Both the position numbers and the translations under genes were made by a program. The notes under the pieces were generated by a model. That model did not search any database, was not told the origin of the DNA, and saw only the letters and a program-made list of their open reading frames with translations. Positions 35,840 to 48,436 of a DNA stretch of 64,000 nucleotides are shown in pieces. Location: contig NC_134839.1 of assembly GCF_965363235.1 (NCBI RefSeq), positions 81,183,410 to 81,247,409 on the forward strand, written 5' to 3'. How positions within the stretch are numbered: position 1 is the first letter of the stretch; the number at the start of each line of letters is the position of its first letter. The DNA comes from Mytilus galloprovincialis. Its lineage: Eukaryota; Mollusca; Bivalvia; Mytilida; Mytilidae.

Positions 35840-36235
35840 ATCTTTTCCTTGATGATAACATGGATGGTCGACTTCAAACAAGAATTTACGACAAAAGTGA
35901 TTATTTCATCTTTCTAATTGTTCGATTTTCATTTCTCAGCAGTAACATACCTTTTTCTTCATCGTAAATCGTTTAAATACAGTATCTAACTTCGCTTTCC
36001 GTTATATAGATGATGTTCTCTCACTAAATAATAAACAAAATGGTGACTATTTTGAACGCATATATACCATCGAGCTTGAAATAAAGTATACACCAGATAC
36101 AGTTAAGTCTGCCTCATATCTTGACTTACATTGAGGGTCGGTTGAGGAAAAAAAAATACGACAAAGAGATTATTTCAGCTTGATTTTTTCAAGTTTCAAT
36201 TACAATGAAGCAACATTCCAGTAGCACCTGCATTT
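35840..36235 (+). pseudogene. Rearranged Penelope-like RT remnant
   Basis: 35985-36135 encodes FRYIDDVLSLNN, then ERIYTIELEIK and KSASYLDLH before a stop. 35850-35960 encodes the part that should follow (DGRLQTRIYDKSDYF) but lies upstream of it. A third scrap follows at 36140-36230. The order is therefore rearranged. It is the same family as the RT at 25867-27050. Confidence 0.65.
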
Positions 36236-36344
36236 TGAACTCTAAAGGAAAATATTAAAACAATTCAGCAGTTCACATTGTGTTATAATCTTAATCACTA
36301 AAACAATAAACAAATATGTAACAAAGAAGCACAAAATAACATAT

Positions 36345-36585
36345 AGACAAAGCAAATTAACAAAAATTAAAAACAAGAATACACACTATAGAACATATAA
36401 CACAATGCCGGAATGTATAAGTACAGAGCCACGTCATATATGTATCAAAGAATAAGAAAAATGCATGCAGACAAAGCACGTAGCAAAAATGAACGAAGAG
36501 CATACACACATGTTTTACAATAGCACAATAACGGGATCTATAAGTACAGAGCCATACTATATGTATCGAAGTAACACCGAAAGCC
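36345..36585. repeat. ~120 bp tandem duplication
   Basis: Two units share CAAAGCA..TA.CAAAAAT, CATACACAC/AATACACAC, and TATAAGTACAGAGCCA (about 36417 and 36540), followed by ATATGTATC.AAG. The 76-codon minus-strand open frame here is a by-product. 36590-37380 has no recognised gene. Confidence 0.6.
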
Positions 36586-37384
36586 ATATAGACATTGGAA
36601 GTAGATTCAATAGACTATAGTAATTAGTCATGTTCGAGTTTTAACGGCTAAATATTAAGATATTAGCATTTTCTTTCCATTGGAAATAAAGACAGCAGAC
36701 TTCTTAGTATTTTATACACGTACGGTTTTTCTTCAATTATGATGGTGTCGTATTCTTTTAACTAGTGTTATATCAAATGAAAGCTATACTCTTGCACATT
36801 TACCGATATCACAAAGCTTTTGTTTGATATTTGATACAAATTTGCAATTTTTGATAAAATAGAAACACTATTAATTGACAAGTTTAAATCAATTGAAACA
36901 AGAAAACTAAAGGCCAAATTAATGTAAACCAAACTTACACAGGGCACCAGAGCCTATGCAAGATACAATTTATAATTTCCAGTATACTACATTATCATAC
37001 AGACTACAATATAAAACAAAATAATTTCGGAGATTAACCAACAATTGTTGTTGCTGTTGAAGATAATCCGGTAAAAGTACAGTACTGTACAAGATAAGAA
37101 GCTATACTTTATGTACGACGATCGTCTTAACTAGTCTCTATTTCAGGATCATGTGCCCATCAACGTAGCCTGGGCTAAAAGCCACCATTCTTGTTGAAGC
37201 ATGATGCTTCCATTTTCCGACTCAAATTCGCAATATAAAAAAAATAGTTGTAGAGGATAACAGGGAGGAGAATTAATAATTCCAGACATCCAATCAACAT
37301 CAAACGTTCATTTTGTACTTATCATTTCTTATTACCGGACAAAGACCGTAGCAGTATTTAACTAAACCTTTCCCAGTTTTGGCT

Positions 37385-37500
37385 CCTCAATGCTCTTTAA
37401 CTTCGTAGTTTTTTTCGCCTTTTTAACTTTTTTTGTGTCACTTATGAGTTTTGAAGACGAAACGCCCGTCTGTCGTACACAATAGTTTGCCTGTTCTTTA
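37385..37500 (+). repeat. Dispersed mussel repeat A, end fragment
   Basis: CTCAATGCTCTTTAACTTCG, then GAAGACGAAACGCCCGTCTG. This is a diverged 3' part. Confidence 0.6.
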
Positions 37501-37699
37501 TGATAAGTTGTTCGTCAAACGCTTGGAATTAGATACACATTCAATAACTGCTCAGTTATCCTGTGGTGTCTGTCGTTGATGGAGTTGTTGTTCAGCGGTT
37601 TGTATGTTGTGTTGAATATTATATCATTTGATTGTGCGTTTCTCTGTGATGAATGTTATTGCGTGTGTTTGTGTTGTATTTTTGTCACGAAGTGTTGTC

Positions 37700-37774
37700 A
37701 TTTAAGTTATATTGACAAAAAACGGAAGGTTCGGCTAGCCATTAAACCAGGTTCAACCCACCAATATTTCTGAA
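37700..37774 (+). repeat. Left half of dispersed repeat E
   Basis: CATTAAACCAGGTTCAACCC matches the repeat at 8550. Its continuation is not on the far side of the element at 37775-39631 but, reverse-complemented, just before 40361. See the finding on inversion. Confidence 0.7.
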
Positions 37775-39631
37775 CATGCGCGTAGCTACGTTTACGTCAA
37801 TACGCCCGGGCGTACACTTGAATTTGGTAAAAAAAAATATATTTTCATCTAAATGAAATTAAAAGAATTGGTTCACAGTACGTCAACCTTTCTTCAATGG
37901 CTTGTAATTACAAATAAGAGTGACGAAAATTAGTATCATATTATACATTTTTTTCATTTTCTTTCTCGTGAAATCTTTACTCACTTTCCTTTTTCAAGCA
38001 ATTCATTATGTGCTAAGATTCGATATGGGGTTTACATTTTTTGTCGAGCCATTGAAATATGTCGCGAAAACGAGACATTTCGATCCTAAACCTCGTCGGT
38101 GGTGCCAATATTACAACTACACATGTATGTATGTACATATATGTTCAGTATGCGATTAAAGTTTTAAGATATCAATAACTTTGTCAAACCTTCGTAAAAT
38201 TTTACGCTAGCTGGACAAAAACTGTTCATGGTCATAATGACGAAATCCATATTTCATGGATAAAGGGATTTTTTTTGCATTTACAGTTTATGGTTAGAAT
38301 TTGTTACCTGTCAATTACTTTGTTAAACCTTCGTCGAATTTAATGAAACTTTCTTGATTTTTTTTCATGGTTCATTTTTGAATCAAATTTATTGTCGTTC
38401 ATTTTTCAGTTTTATTCTGTGCTTTCTTTACGCAATTTAAATCAGACGATCAGTAATTTTTTTAAAAACGTTTATTTCGAGCGACATTGATGTGTGTTTT
38501 GTAGACGAAACGCGCGTCTAGCGCAAGGGCGAAATTCAATTCTTGTATCTATGATGATTTAATTTACATGATAAATTTATAAACCTCCATATTTTGTCAT
38601 GAAACTTGTGCAAAAATAAATATTCCTGACCAAGAAAAAATATCTAAAGAAAATATTTCATTCGTTTAAATCCTATAATGGACTAATAAATGAATATACT
38701 TTTCGCGGGGAGAAATCCCAGGCGAGAACCAGGGTTCCATTAAGAGCTCTTTACAAGGGAGTAGGGTAAGGACCGATTTTGGCCTCAAAATGCAGGTTCA
38801 TTTGATGAAAGATTTTGGACACTTTTTAAACACTTAAGTGTCTACTTCAGTCGATTCAATTAGTTTATGTGAAAGATTTGAACATATTTAGCCATTAAAG
38901 ACGCTTAAACTCAAGCTTAAATATGAAAAATCTATCAAATATTATAAAGAATGAACACAAATGCGGTCACTTCCATTTCAGACGAAAACCGTCTTAAAAA
39001 ATAAACAAAATGTTAAGATTTCGAAGATTTCGGTTATTTAGCGCCATGACTTAATTATGCTAATACCCGATACATATGCATGTGCACAGCCAATATTTAT
39101 GCAACAGTAGTATTTCACTTTCCATTAAACAGCTAAAAAAATTATATTTTAACAATTTTGTAAAACTGCTATATTTTGGGACCAAAAAGGAGTCTAACTG
39201 GGCCTTCTCCTTTTGGTATTGCACCTGCACAACTCAGAAAATTAATTATTTCATGTTTATTTACGACATTTGCACATAAAATGTGCTTTAAATGTGGATT
39301 GAGTGCTTTACCCACGGTTCCCTTTAATCATTTTTAAAGTAACTGGTTTGGACCAAGTTTTGCTCCAAGTTAAGCCAATGAGAGTTATTAGATTCTAAAT
39401 AAACACAATGAATAGATTAAACATAAAAAATAAACCATTTTGAATCTAAAGAATGTTGTTATTGATCAGTTTTCAATGAGAGGAATGCTATGTCATTCTC
39501 GATAACTCTTAAACTTCAGGAGGCCTCCGCTAATCCACTACCAGCAGGTTCTTTGGCCTGGACCCGCTTGGGCCTTCAGGCCCGCACCGAGGTTCGGGCG
39601 TACACGTAAAAATGACCTAGCTACGCCACTG
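37775..39631 (+). mobile_element. Family 2 hAT-like element, copy A
   Basis: Ends are CATGCGCGTAGCTACG at the left and CAGTGGCGTAGCTAGG read inwards from the right; length 1857 bp. The flanks do not match each other (CTGAA left, GTTCC right). Each instead matches a flank of another copy, which points to recombination. An open frame of 79 codons (37920-38159) with one hydrophobic segment recurs in copies B and C with one or two changes. The copies are nearly identical overall, so this is not evidence of selection. A repeat A core (GACGAAACGCGCGTCTAGCG) lies inside near 38505. Confidence 0.8.
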
Positions 39632-40360
39632 GTTCCTCAGTAAGGTGAAAATATCGAATATCAACTCCTACGCTCCTATATACATTTATATATAATTTTT
39701 ACATCGGCCTGGTTATTTCTGCAAAAATAGCTTCCAATCGAGGAAGTGAAAGACAATTCAAATGTTTTTTGCTTTATGCAAAACATTTACATTTGACAAA
39801 TTACTGTTGTGATCATCTTACTTAAACAGATAGTTCAGCTACTGCATGTAGCAACTCAAAATTTGACACAGTCTTTGACCTCGATTCCCGATATCAACAA
39901 GATAACAATGAACTCATCTGGAGAAACAATAGTTCAGGACGGCTGGATACAATGATAACCACCAACCAAATCGCCTTCTAGTGGGTCAGAACTTCAAAAG
40001 GTCTTTTTACTATAAGAATTAACGTTCGAATATAACTATTTATATAGGTATACTTGGGGCTTACTGATTTACCATCAAGAAGAAAAGTAGCAATACACAC
40101 ATATAATATCTAAATTATCACTGAATTAATTAAATATACATAAAGGCAACATAAGTATATACCGGTGTTCAAAAGTCATAGATCGAATGAGAACAAATAC
40201 GGGTTACAAACTTAAACCGAAGAAAACACATCAACTATAAGAAGAAAACAAAGGAAAAAACCAGAACATTGAAGTGCAACAAAAAAAAAGTCAACATACA
40301 TAGAAACGAACTAGCTGATAACAACTGCCACATTCCTGACTAGGAATAGGACATTTTCAG
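39632..40360. other. Spacer between inverted family 2 copies
   Basis: No gene is seen. The right end (about 40200-40360), reverse-complemented, reads as the second half of dispersed repeat E (AATGTCCTATTCCTAGTCAG, GAATGTGGCAGTTGTTATC). This spacer has probably been inverted. Confidence 0.6.
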
Positions 40361-42217
40361 CAGTGGCGTAGCTAGGTCATTTTTACGTGTACGCCCGAAC
40401 CTCGGTGCGGGCCTGAAGGCCCAAGCGGGTCCAGGCCAAAGAACCTGCTGGTAGTGGATTAGCGGAGGCCTCCTGAAGTTTAAGAGTTATCGAGAATGAC
40501 ATAGCATTCCTCTCATTGAAAACTGATCAATAACAACATTCTTTAGATTCAAAATGGTTTATTTTTTATGTTTAATCTATTCATTGTGTTTATTTAGAAT
40601 CTAATAACTCTCATTGGCTTAACTTGGAGCAAAACTTGGTCCAAACCAGTTACTTTAAAAATGATTAAAGGGAACCGTGGGTAAAGCACTCAATCCACAT
40701 TTAAAGCACATTTTATGTGCAAATGTCGTAAATGAACATGAAATAATTAATTTTCTGAGTTGTTCAGGTGCAATACCAAAAGGAGAAGGCCCAGTTAGAC
40801 TCCTTTTTGGTCCCAAAATATAGCAGTTTTACAAAATTGTTAAAATATATTTTTTTTAGCTGTTTAATGGAAAGTGAAATACTACTGTTGCATAAATATT
40901 GGCTGTGCACATGCATATGTATCGGGTATTAGCATAATTAAGTCATGGCGCTAAATAACCGAAATCTTCGAAATCTTAACATTTTGTTTATTTTTTAAGA
41001 CGGTTTTCGTCTGAAATGGAAGTGACCGCATTTGTGTTCATTCTTTATAATATTTGATAGATTTTTCATATTTAAGCTTGAGTTTAAGCGTCTTTAATGG
41101 CTAAATATGTTCAAATCTTTCACATAAACTAATTGAATCGACTGAAGTAGACACTTAAGTGTTTAAAAAGTGTCCAAAATCTTTCATCAAATGAACCTGC
41201 ATTTTGAGGCCAAAATCGGTCCTTACCCTACTCCCTTGTAAAGAGCTCTTAATGGAACCCTGGTTCTCGCCTGGGATTTCTCCCCGCGAAAAGTATATTC
41301 ATTTATCAGTCCATTATAGGATTTAAACGAATGAAATATTTTCTTTAGATATTTTTTCTTGGTCAGGAATATTTATTTTTGCACAAGTTTCATGACAAAA
41401 TATGGAGGTTTATAAATTTATCATGTAAATTAAATCATCATAGATACAAGGATTGAATTTCGCCCTTGCGCTAGACGTGCGTTTCGTCTACAAAACACAC
41501 ATCAATGTCGCTCGAAATAAACGTTTTTAAAAAAATTACTGATCGTCTGATTTAAATTGCGTAAAGAAAGCACAGAATAAAACTGAAAAATGAACGACAA
41601 TAAATTTGATTCAAAAATGAACCATGAAAAAAAATCAAGAAAGTTTCATTAAATTCGACGAAGGTTTAACAAAGTAATTGACAGGTAACAAATTCTAACC
41701 ATAAACTGTAAATGCAAAAAAAATCCCTTTATCCATGAAATATGGATTTCGTCATTATGACCATGAACAGTTTTTGTCCAGCTAGCGTAAAATTTTACGA
41801 AGGTTTGACAAAGTCATTGATATCTTAAAACTTTAATCGCATACTGAACATATATGTACATACATACATGTGTAGTTGTAATATTGGCACCGCCGACGAG
41901 GTTTAGGATCGAAATGTCTCGTTTTCGCGACATATTTCAATGGCTCGACAAAAAATGTAAACCCCATATCGAATCTTAGCACATAATGAATTGCTTGAAA
42001 AAGGAAAGTGAGTAAAGATTTCACGAGAAAGAAAATGAAAAAAATGTATAATATGATACTAATTTTCGTCACTCTTATTTGTAATTACAAGCCATTGAAG
42101 AAAGGTTGACGTACTGTGAACCAATTCTTTTAATTTCATTTAGATGAAAATATATTTTTTTTTACCAAATTCAAGTGTACGCCCGGGCGTATTGACGTAA
42201 ACGTAGCTACGCGCATG
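40361..42217 (-). mobile_element. Family 2 hAT-like element, copy B (inverted)
   Basis: 1857 bp, near-identical reverse-oriented copy of 37775-39631. Flanks are TTCAG on the left (reverse complement CTGAA) and TACAC on the right (reverse complement GTGTA). The right flank continues into the inverted paralogue of 22.05-23.57 kb, whose uninterrupted version shows the pre-insertion sequence. Confidence 0.8.
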
Positions 42218-44210
42218 TACACTAGTATCCAATAATCCAAATAATCATTTGCATTTCATCTATGTAATTATTTGAATTTTGCCATGGAAAATAGTTACTC
42301 AGATTGGATCAAGAATACAAAGAAAGGCCAATTTAAGGATTCATGACAGGTTCAACAAAACCTATAGTTATTTGTATTAGAGTAAATGTTTCTCAATTTG
42401 GTTCTTCTGACACATATATCTGCTGATAAAATAGTTCTGGTATTTCAAGATTTCTGTTGTATTTTAGTTTGCCTCCAGTCGAGTATTCAGTTTTCCTTTA
42501 CACTAACCCAGTTCGATAAAGATCATCCAAGAAATTCTACTGTGGAAAGTAATCGCCAAGCAACAGCTGCAAAATAAACAAAATATGGTAAAGTTGTGGC
42601 TTTCAATGGTAGAGACTTTTAGTACATCGATCTTTAGACCAGATCAATTTTTTATGTTTTATCAAAATCACAGATTAAATTATTTACAAAAATCTTAAAA
42701 TGCACCGTAGTACATTATGTAGAATGCAGGTTTCAGACACTGCATGTTGAGCTGATCACAAAAGATTCAATCAACACGCCGTGTCTGAAACCTGCCTTCT
42801 TTGTAAAAAACACACTGAGGACAGATGACATTTCATCCTTAAATGCACAGTACTAGAGTCACCACGTTCAAAGCATTTAGCTCTATTAAAGCAGATTTTA
42901 GCTAGGAAAATCAGCACTGACACAGCAGAAGAAATATGTAACGACGAAGAGCTTCTCATGCACTGTATTCTGGACTGCTCAATGTTAATCAGAATGGGTT
43001 ATATAGAAATACAAAGTGATATTATCAGAGACATTGAAGAAATCAGCAGAAATTTAATTTATGAATTGCACAATCGGCAGTGAACCTTAATAAATTATAA
43101 TAACAATCTGTAAACTTTATATCGTGTGAGACAATAGCTTGGACAAAGAAACTTTTAGTGATATATTTAATTATTTTTTTCCGAACACCACCACCAATCT
43201 TTTCAATTGGTTACCTTATACCTGTTTACGACAGGGTGCTCCGAATTCAACGGAGGAATTTACCAGCACAACAACAACAACATATGGCAAAAGTTCTCGC
43301 AGTTACCGAAAATTAGTTTAAAGCCAATTAAAACTCATGAATAAATCAGGTTATCCACGATTAAAGTATCAATCAGATTCTCCCAGACTAGAGTATCAAT
43401 CATTTCATTTCCAACGGATATAGAGAAGGACGTCATAAACAGCCTGGGAAGCCTTGTAATATATAAGTAAGAAGTTTCGACAGGATCATGAGTACTCATG
43501 ACTGTACATTTATGCATGTAGTAATATATATTTAGTTTCAAAAACAAAATCCATGTTAGTACCGACAAACAGAATATTTAACGATTTCGCTACTATACGG
43601 TGTAAGATTTGATTTGATTTTCGGTGTTTTAACACCACTTTTAAGCACCGCATTTAGGCTATTTCGTAGCGGTCAGATTTTATTGGCGGAGGAAGCCGGA
43701 TTAAGATTGGAGTCGAATGCACCAGGTGTTTTAAAAATAGATTAATTCGTTAATTCAAAGGTTCAATTAATCATGTGTAATTTTGATGCCCTGTAATCAA
43801 AATTACCGTAAAAATTAGGGCTTTAAATAAGAATTCTAAATTTAGATTTGCAAACCATTTTTTTTTTTAAGTTTTGAGAAACTGTTGGTAACGAAAACCC
43901 CGATTTAATAACCTGTTAAACATAAATCACGTTCAATGATATCTAAAACGTCACTTCAAACTTCAAAAGAATGAAATTCCGCTATGATATAAGAGAGGTC
44001 CTTTGAAATTCACGGAATAATAGTGACTATGATTAAAACCCATCCTTCTCAAGCATTGCAGTCATTGCAGTTGAAAAAAAATGGAGTAATAACTGCTTCA
44101 TAATATTGACTTACATCTAGAAATGATCAGTGAGGACCGACTGATCATGTCAAAAATTTTATTTTTATTGTTTGACTGTGAACTTTCCATTCTTATGTAA
44201 TATGAGGAAG
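42218..44210. repeat. Inverted long-range paralogue of 22050-23571
   Basis: Reverse-complement match to 22050-23571 except for the LINE insert at 42720-43284. It includes the RT remnant (43740-44205, now in opposite orientation) and short open frames shared with the other copy, which are not genes. Confidence 0.75.
42720..43284 (+). pseudogene. LINE 3' end with 5' inversion
   Basis: The insert splits ACATTATG/TGGCAAAAG, which is continuous at 23061-23085. From about 42780 it encodes a LINE C-terminus: CLLCKKHTEDR, a TGA stop where W is usual, then HFILKC, forming the C-x2-C...H...C motif of LINE ORF ends, and further text to a stop near 43083. The 3' end is a CAACAACAAC tail. The first ~50 bp contain GCAGGTTTCAGACAC, the reverse complement of the later GTGTCTGAAACCTGC. 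This suggests a 5' inversion by twin priming. Confidence 0.65.
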
Positions 44211-47200
44211 ACGCTACCTTAAATGCCAGCTTTATACTAAGACTATACTATATCCTATATATTGATTAGTTGTTGGTTGTTTAACGTCCAGTGGCAAATA
44301 TTTCATGCATTTTCAGGACGAATGTCCTAGGCTACATTAACATATAGTTTTTGTATAAAAATAAAATAAGTTCAGATGGAAAATGTTTAGGGAATGATCA
44401 TTGAACTTCAAAAGGCAGAAGGGAGTATGGTATTTTTCCTAAAAAATATATTCTTATTCCCAAATTGATGAAAAAAAAATCTGTTCAAGCAGAGGACAAA
44501 AAAAATATTTTGAATCCAGATCTTCACCAAAAATAATTTTATCTTTCAGATATGCAAAATAAATTTAACTTTTATATATCTAAAAATATTTAAAACTTCC
44601 CAAACGGCACCGGTAATTCTGTACACCGTGAGTAATTTTTTAGGTGATAATAGGCTGTATTTGCCAATTTATTATGATGAACCTTAATACTAGTGTTAAA
44701 TTTTGACTAAATATTTTTATTGATAGCGATGAAGGGGTTCAGTGAAAAAAATCTTACTCAAACAAAAAAACATTCGTATTCCTTATCATCCTCAGTTTGT
44801 TAGTTCTACACCAATGTCATGTCCTAATTCAGAGTTAGTTTTATGACATTTCTTGCATAATTTTTTGTTAACTCACTTTTCAAGTTTTTATATGACAGCA
44901 AAATAAATTTGAGAATGGAAATGGGAAATACAAGCATGTCTGCTTTCGAGTAATGCTTAATCATGTCATAGTTGTTTTCAAGAAGATACATTTGGTTTCA
45001 AGACAATAACTTTAATATAAGTGAATGGATCTCCATGAAATTGTACTAGAAGGTTCAATACACAAAAGGAAGATTAGAATTGATTTTGGGGTTATGGTAC
45101 AACATTTTTGGGGTTGTTTTTTTTATCAAAATTTTGTGTTTTTCTTTAAAAATTTTCCATATTTACATGGATTATACTCATCTAGTATATATAGATGCAA
45201 CACATACTGATTTGGCAGGAGAGGCACACAAAATAGGATGTTTTAATTATTTTATCTGTAATTTGTGCATTTTTCCTATGATGTGTACTTCTTCATAATG
45301 TCGACATGAGGATCATGATAAAGAAAATATATTTGGTAAGTATATGCACATGACTTTTTTTCACAGAAACACACAGGCATTTGTCTCAGAAAAAAATTCC
45401 TATATACCTTAATATAACATGTTATATTAAGGTATATAGGGAAAAAAACAAATGCCTGTGAAGAAACACATGAGTTACTTGATAAATAAAACACTTCAGT
45501 CACTTGTCATTGTTTAAAACTCTCAGTAATAAAAATTTAGTTTCACTGATTGTGTGAAAATTTTAACAGAAAATGTATAAAACACTTGATGAAATTTCAA
45601 CAGCATTATCTGCATAATTATTGATAACTTTCCTCACTATATATTCACAAGGATATAACTAACATATTGTCCATGCTATTCTGATCTGAGTTTTTATTCA
45701 TACATATACTGGCATGGCTGGTGCTGTTCCAAGTTGTCTTCTTTATCTGTTTCTTTTGAAGTATTTGTTAAACCTTACCTGTTCAGTCACTATAAAGGGT
45801 TACAATTTTGATGTAGACGCAACACATAAATAGTGACCAAAAAGGTACCGCTTTCACATGAGAGAAGCTAGGAAAAAAAATAAATGTACACATTTTCAAT
45901 ATTTTTGTAGAACTTAAAACTATCAATGTCATATGAAATTAAGGAGATATGTAGTTAGATACTTCTGCTGAATAGAAATGTTTGGGTTCACTTGATACCT
46001 GTTTTCAAATTAGTTCATATTGAAGTTTGAAGGGTCCCAAATTAAAATATGTTTGATTTCAACTTGATTGATTGACTTGATATGACAAATTGACATAAAA
46101 GAAAATGGTGTTTTTTATATGCTAAATTTATACATTGTACATCTGTGGTCATATCAGGCTGTGCATGGCGAAACATTTTATTGCCTTTAGGTTTGTACAT
46201 TTTTTATTTTGGTCATGAAATTGAAAATAAATTTGTAGTTCTGTTGAGTTGCTAACATGAGAGTACCCATATTGCACCTATATTGTCAGTTTTTTTCACC
46301 AACTTTTTTTTATGAAACAGACAAAAGTTTATCCTGTGCTTATTTTTTAGACTATCCTTGTTTACAATATAGTTACACCAATTTAATTTTGAGTCCATGC
46401 AGAGTCATAGAAAAATGGGTTTGAACTGACCTGCAAACAATCCATGATTCTGTAATGAGGTCAGTACCCAAATTCCATACATCATTACATGTTATTTCAA
46501 ATCCTTAAAACTGGAATATAAACATGGTAAACAGATGTTTTGTTTTATTTCTTCAAATATTTAGAACAATTTGACATTATTCCATGCTTCAACTTTTCTT
46601 TTTTGAAGAAAAGGATGCTGGTAACAAATTTAATTTGCTCATTTTAAAAAGATGATAAATAACTGCACATGGTGAAAGAAAACTTGTAAGATTTCAACAG
46701 CTTTTTTTGTTGAATCTAGGTTCAATTTTGGTTACTGAGTGTAGTTTTGGTACTGAGATGTTATATAACCATAAGTGTGTATTGCTAAATAGGTTGAAAT
46801 GTGAACCTGATATTGTGATAAAGTACTCTGTCGAGTGAAAATGTTTTTTGATCAGGTTTAAACTGATGCATAAAATATACAGTTGACTGTTGCAGCTTGA
46901 TTTTTTTAGGATGAAGCCCACATACATGACATACTCCCAAGTAACATGCCCTGTACATGAATATACCTATCAAAGCAGTGATATTGTTTGCCTTAAATAA
47001 ATGGAGAATAAAGGCATTTTCCCCTGGAGAAGAATCCCAATTTGAAAAACATAATGGCTTAAAATTATTCACAAAAAGACAATTATTTTCCCAAACAGTG
47101 CAGTAGTAATTGTGCATGAATTCAAACTAAATAAACACTTACTTTTTTTCATCCCTAAAATTACTATATATGTGCAGATTTCAGGGTCTATTTATGTATC

Positions 47201-47390
47201 ATCACTGACAAAAAGGGGTCTGAAGTTTCAATCAAATTCATGGTTTATTCTAAATTCCCAATTTGATGGAAATTACGCATATTTTCCCAATAAAAAAGGG
47301 TAGAGGTAGTTTTGAAAAAAGCCAACAATATCACTGCAAAGTCATGGTATTATCATGGGTTATCATATGAACTCCATCTTCCCATAAATC
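44211..47390. other. Region without a recognised gene
   Basis: Contains a dispersed repeat D copy (44265-44345, AACGTCCAGTGGCAAATATT), a hairpin at 45369-45462, and a block at 46200-46325 (GTTGCTAACATGAGAGTACC) repeated at 49348-49430. Short open frames have no domain or splice support. Confidence 0.5.
45369..45462. repeat. 94 bp hairpin
   Basis: CACAGGCATTTGT at the left pairs with ACAAATGCCTGTG at the right. The inner arms meet at CCTTAATATAACATGTTATA, a perfect palindrome centre. It may be a short MITE. Confidence 0.7.
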
Positions 47391-47396
47391 CCTTTT

Positions 47397-48436
47397 TTGG
47401 ACAATATGGGAGCATACACTACATTGCCTCACATTCTCATTAAGAAAAAATTCACCCACCTAATTAAATGGGCATTTAAAAAGTCAGAATGTGAATATAT
47501 ATGTTCAAACTCTTTTAGGTCATTTTTTAGTAGCAATAAACAAAAAAACTATGTCAATTGGACATGCTTTGATACTATATATGCCCTTGAATTTTTACTA
47601 GATAACATTTTTGTTCGCTTTGGAGATTCCGTATATCGTCAAGTTATTGGAATTCCAATGGGGACTAACTGTGCACCACTTATTGCGGACCTGTTTTGTA
47701 TTGCTGTGAGTTACAATTTATGAAAAAAATCAGCAAAGACCCATCGAAACAACATCTCATAAACAAATTTAATAATACTTTTAGATATTTGGATGACATT
47801 TTGGCTCTCAATAATGACGACTTCAGTATGTATACTAAAGAAATTTATCCTGTTGAACTTACTTTAAATAAAGCTAATACTAACAATGACCACTGCCCTT
47901 TCCTCGATCTTGATATCTATATCACTAACGGAAAGCTTAATACTAAAATTTATGATAAAAGAGATGATTTTTCATTTCCTATCGTTAATTATCCATTTTT
48001 AGATGGTGACGTTCCATTGTCACCATCTTACGATGTTTATATATCTCAACTTGTACGATTCGCTCGTGTATGTAACAATGTTTTAGATTTTAACGAGAGA
48101 AATTTATGTATTACTGAAAAATTATTACACCAGGGTTTTCGATATCACAAACTAGTCAAAACATTTACAAAATTTTATCATCGGTATAAGGACATCATTC
48201 GTAAATATAGCTCAACATGCAGACTTCTTATACGTTCAGGTATTTCACATCCAATTTTTTATGGAAATATTCTTTATAAAGCACAAAAATGTCAGTATTC
48301 ACCTCGGAAACTAACAAAACCTTTAAATAGACTTATCAAGAAGGGATATAGTTACGATAATGTTGTCAGGTCACTAAAGATTGCTTATTTTGGCGTTAAT
48401 ATTGATTCACTTATAGGGTCTTTGCATCGGAACTAA
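47397..48436 (+). pseudogene. Second reverse transcriptase, truncated, one frameshift
   Basis: Two overlapping frames encode one RT related to, but distinct from, that at 25867. The first frame starts within motif A (YTTLPH) and runs through DNIFVRFGDSVYRQ and IGIPMGTNCAPLIADLF. At about 47694 one base appears to be missing, and the protein continues in the next frame with FRYLDDILALNN (catalytic YLDD), NTKIYDKRDDFSFPIVNYPF, and a C-terminal arm (LLHQGFRYHKLVKTF, SGISHPIFYGNI) to a stop at 48436. The N-terminal part before motif A is absent. The family looks Penelope-like. It is not functional because of the truncation and frameshift. Confidence 0.75.
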
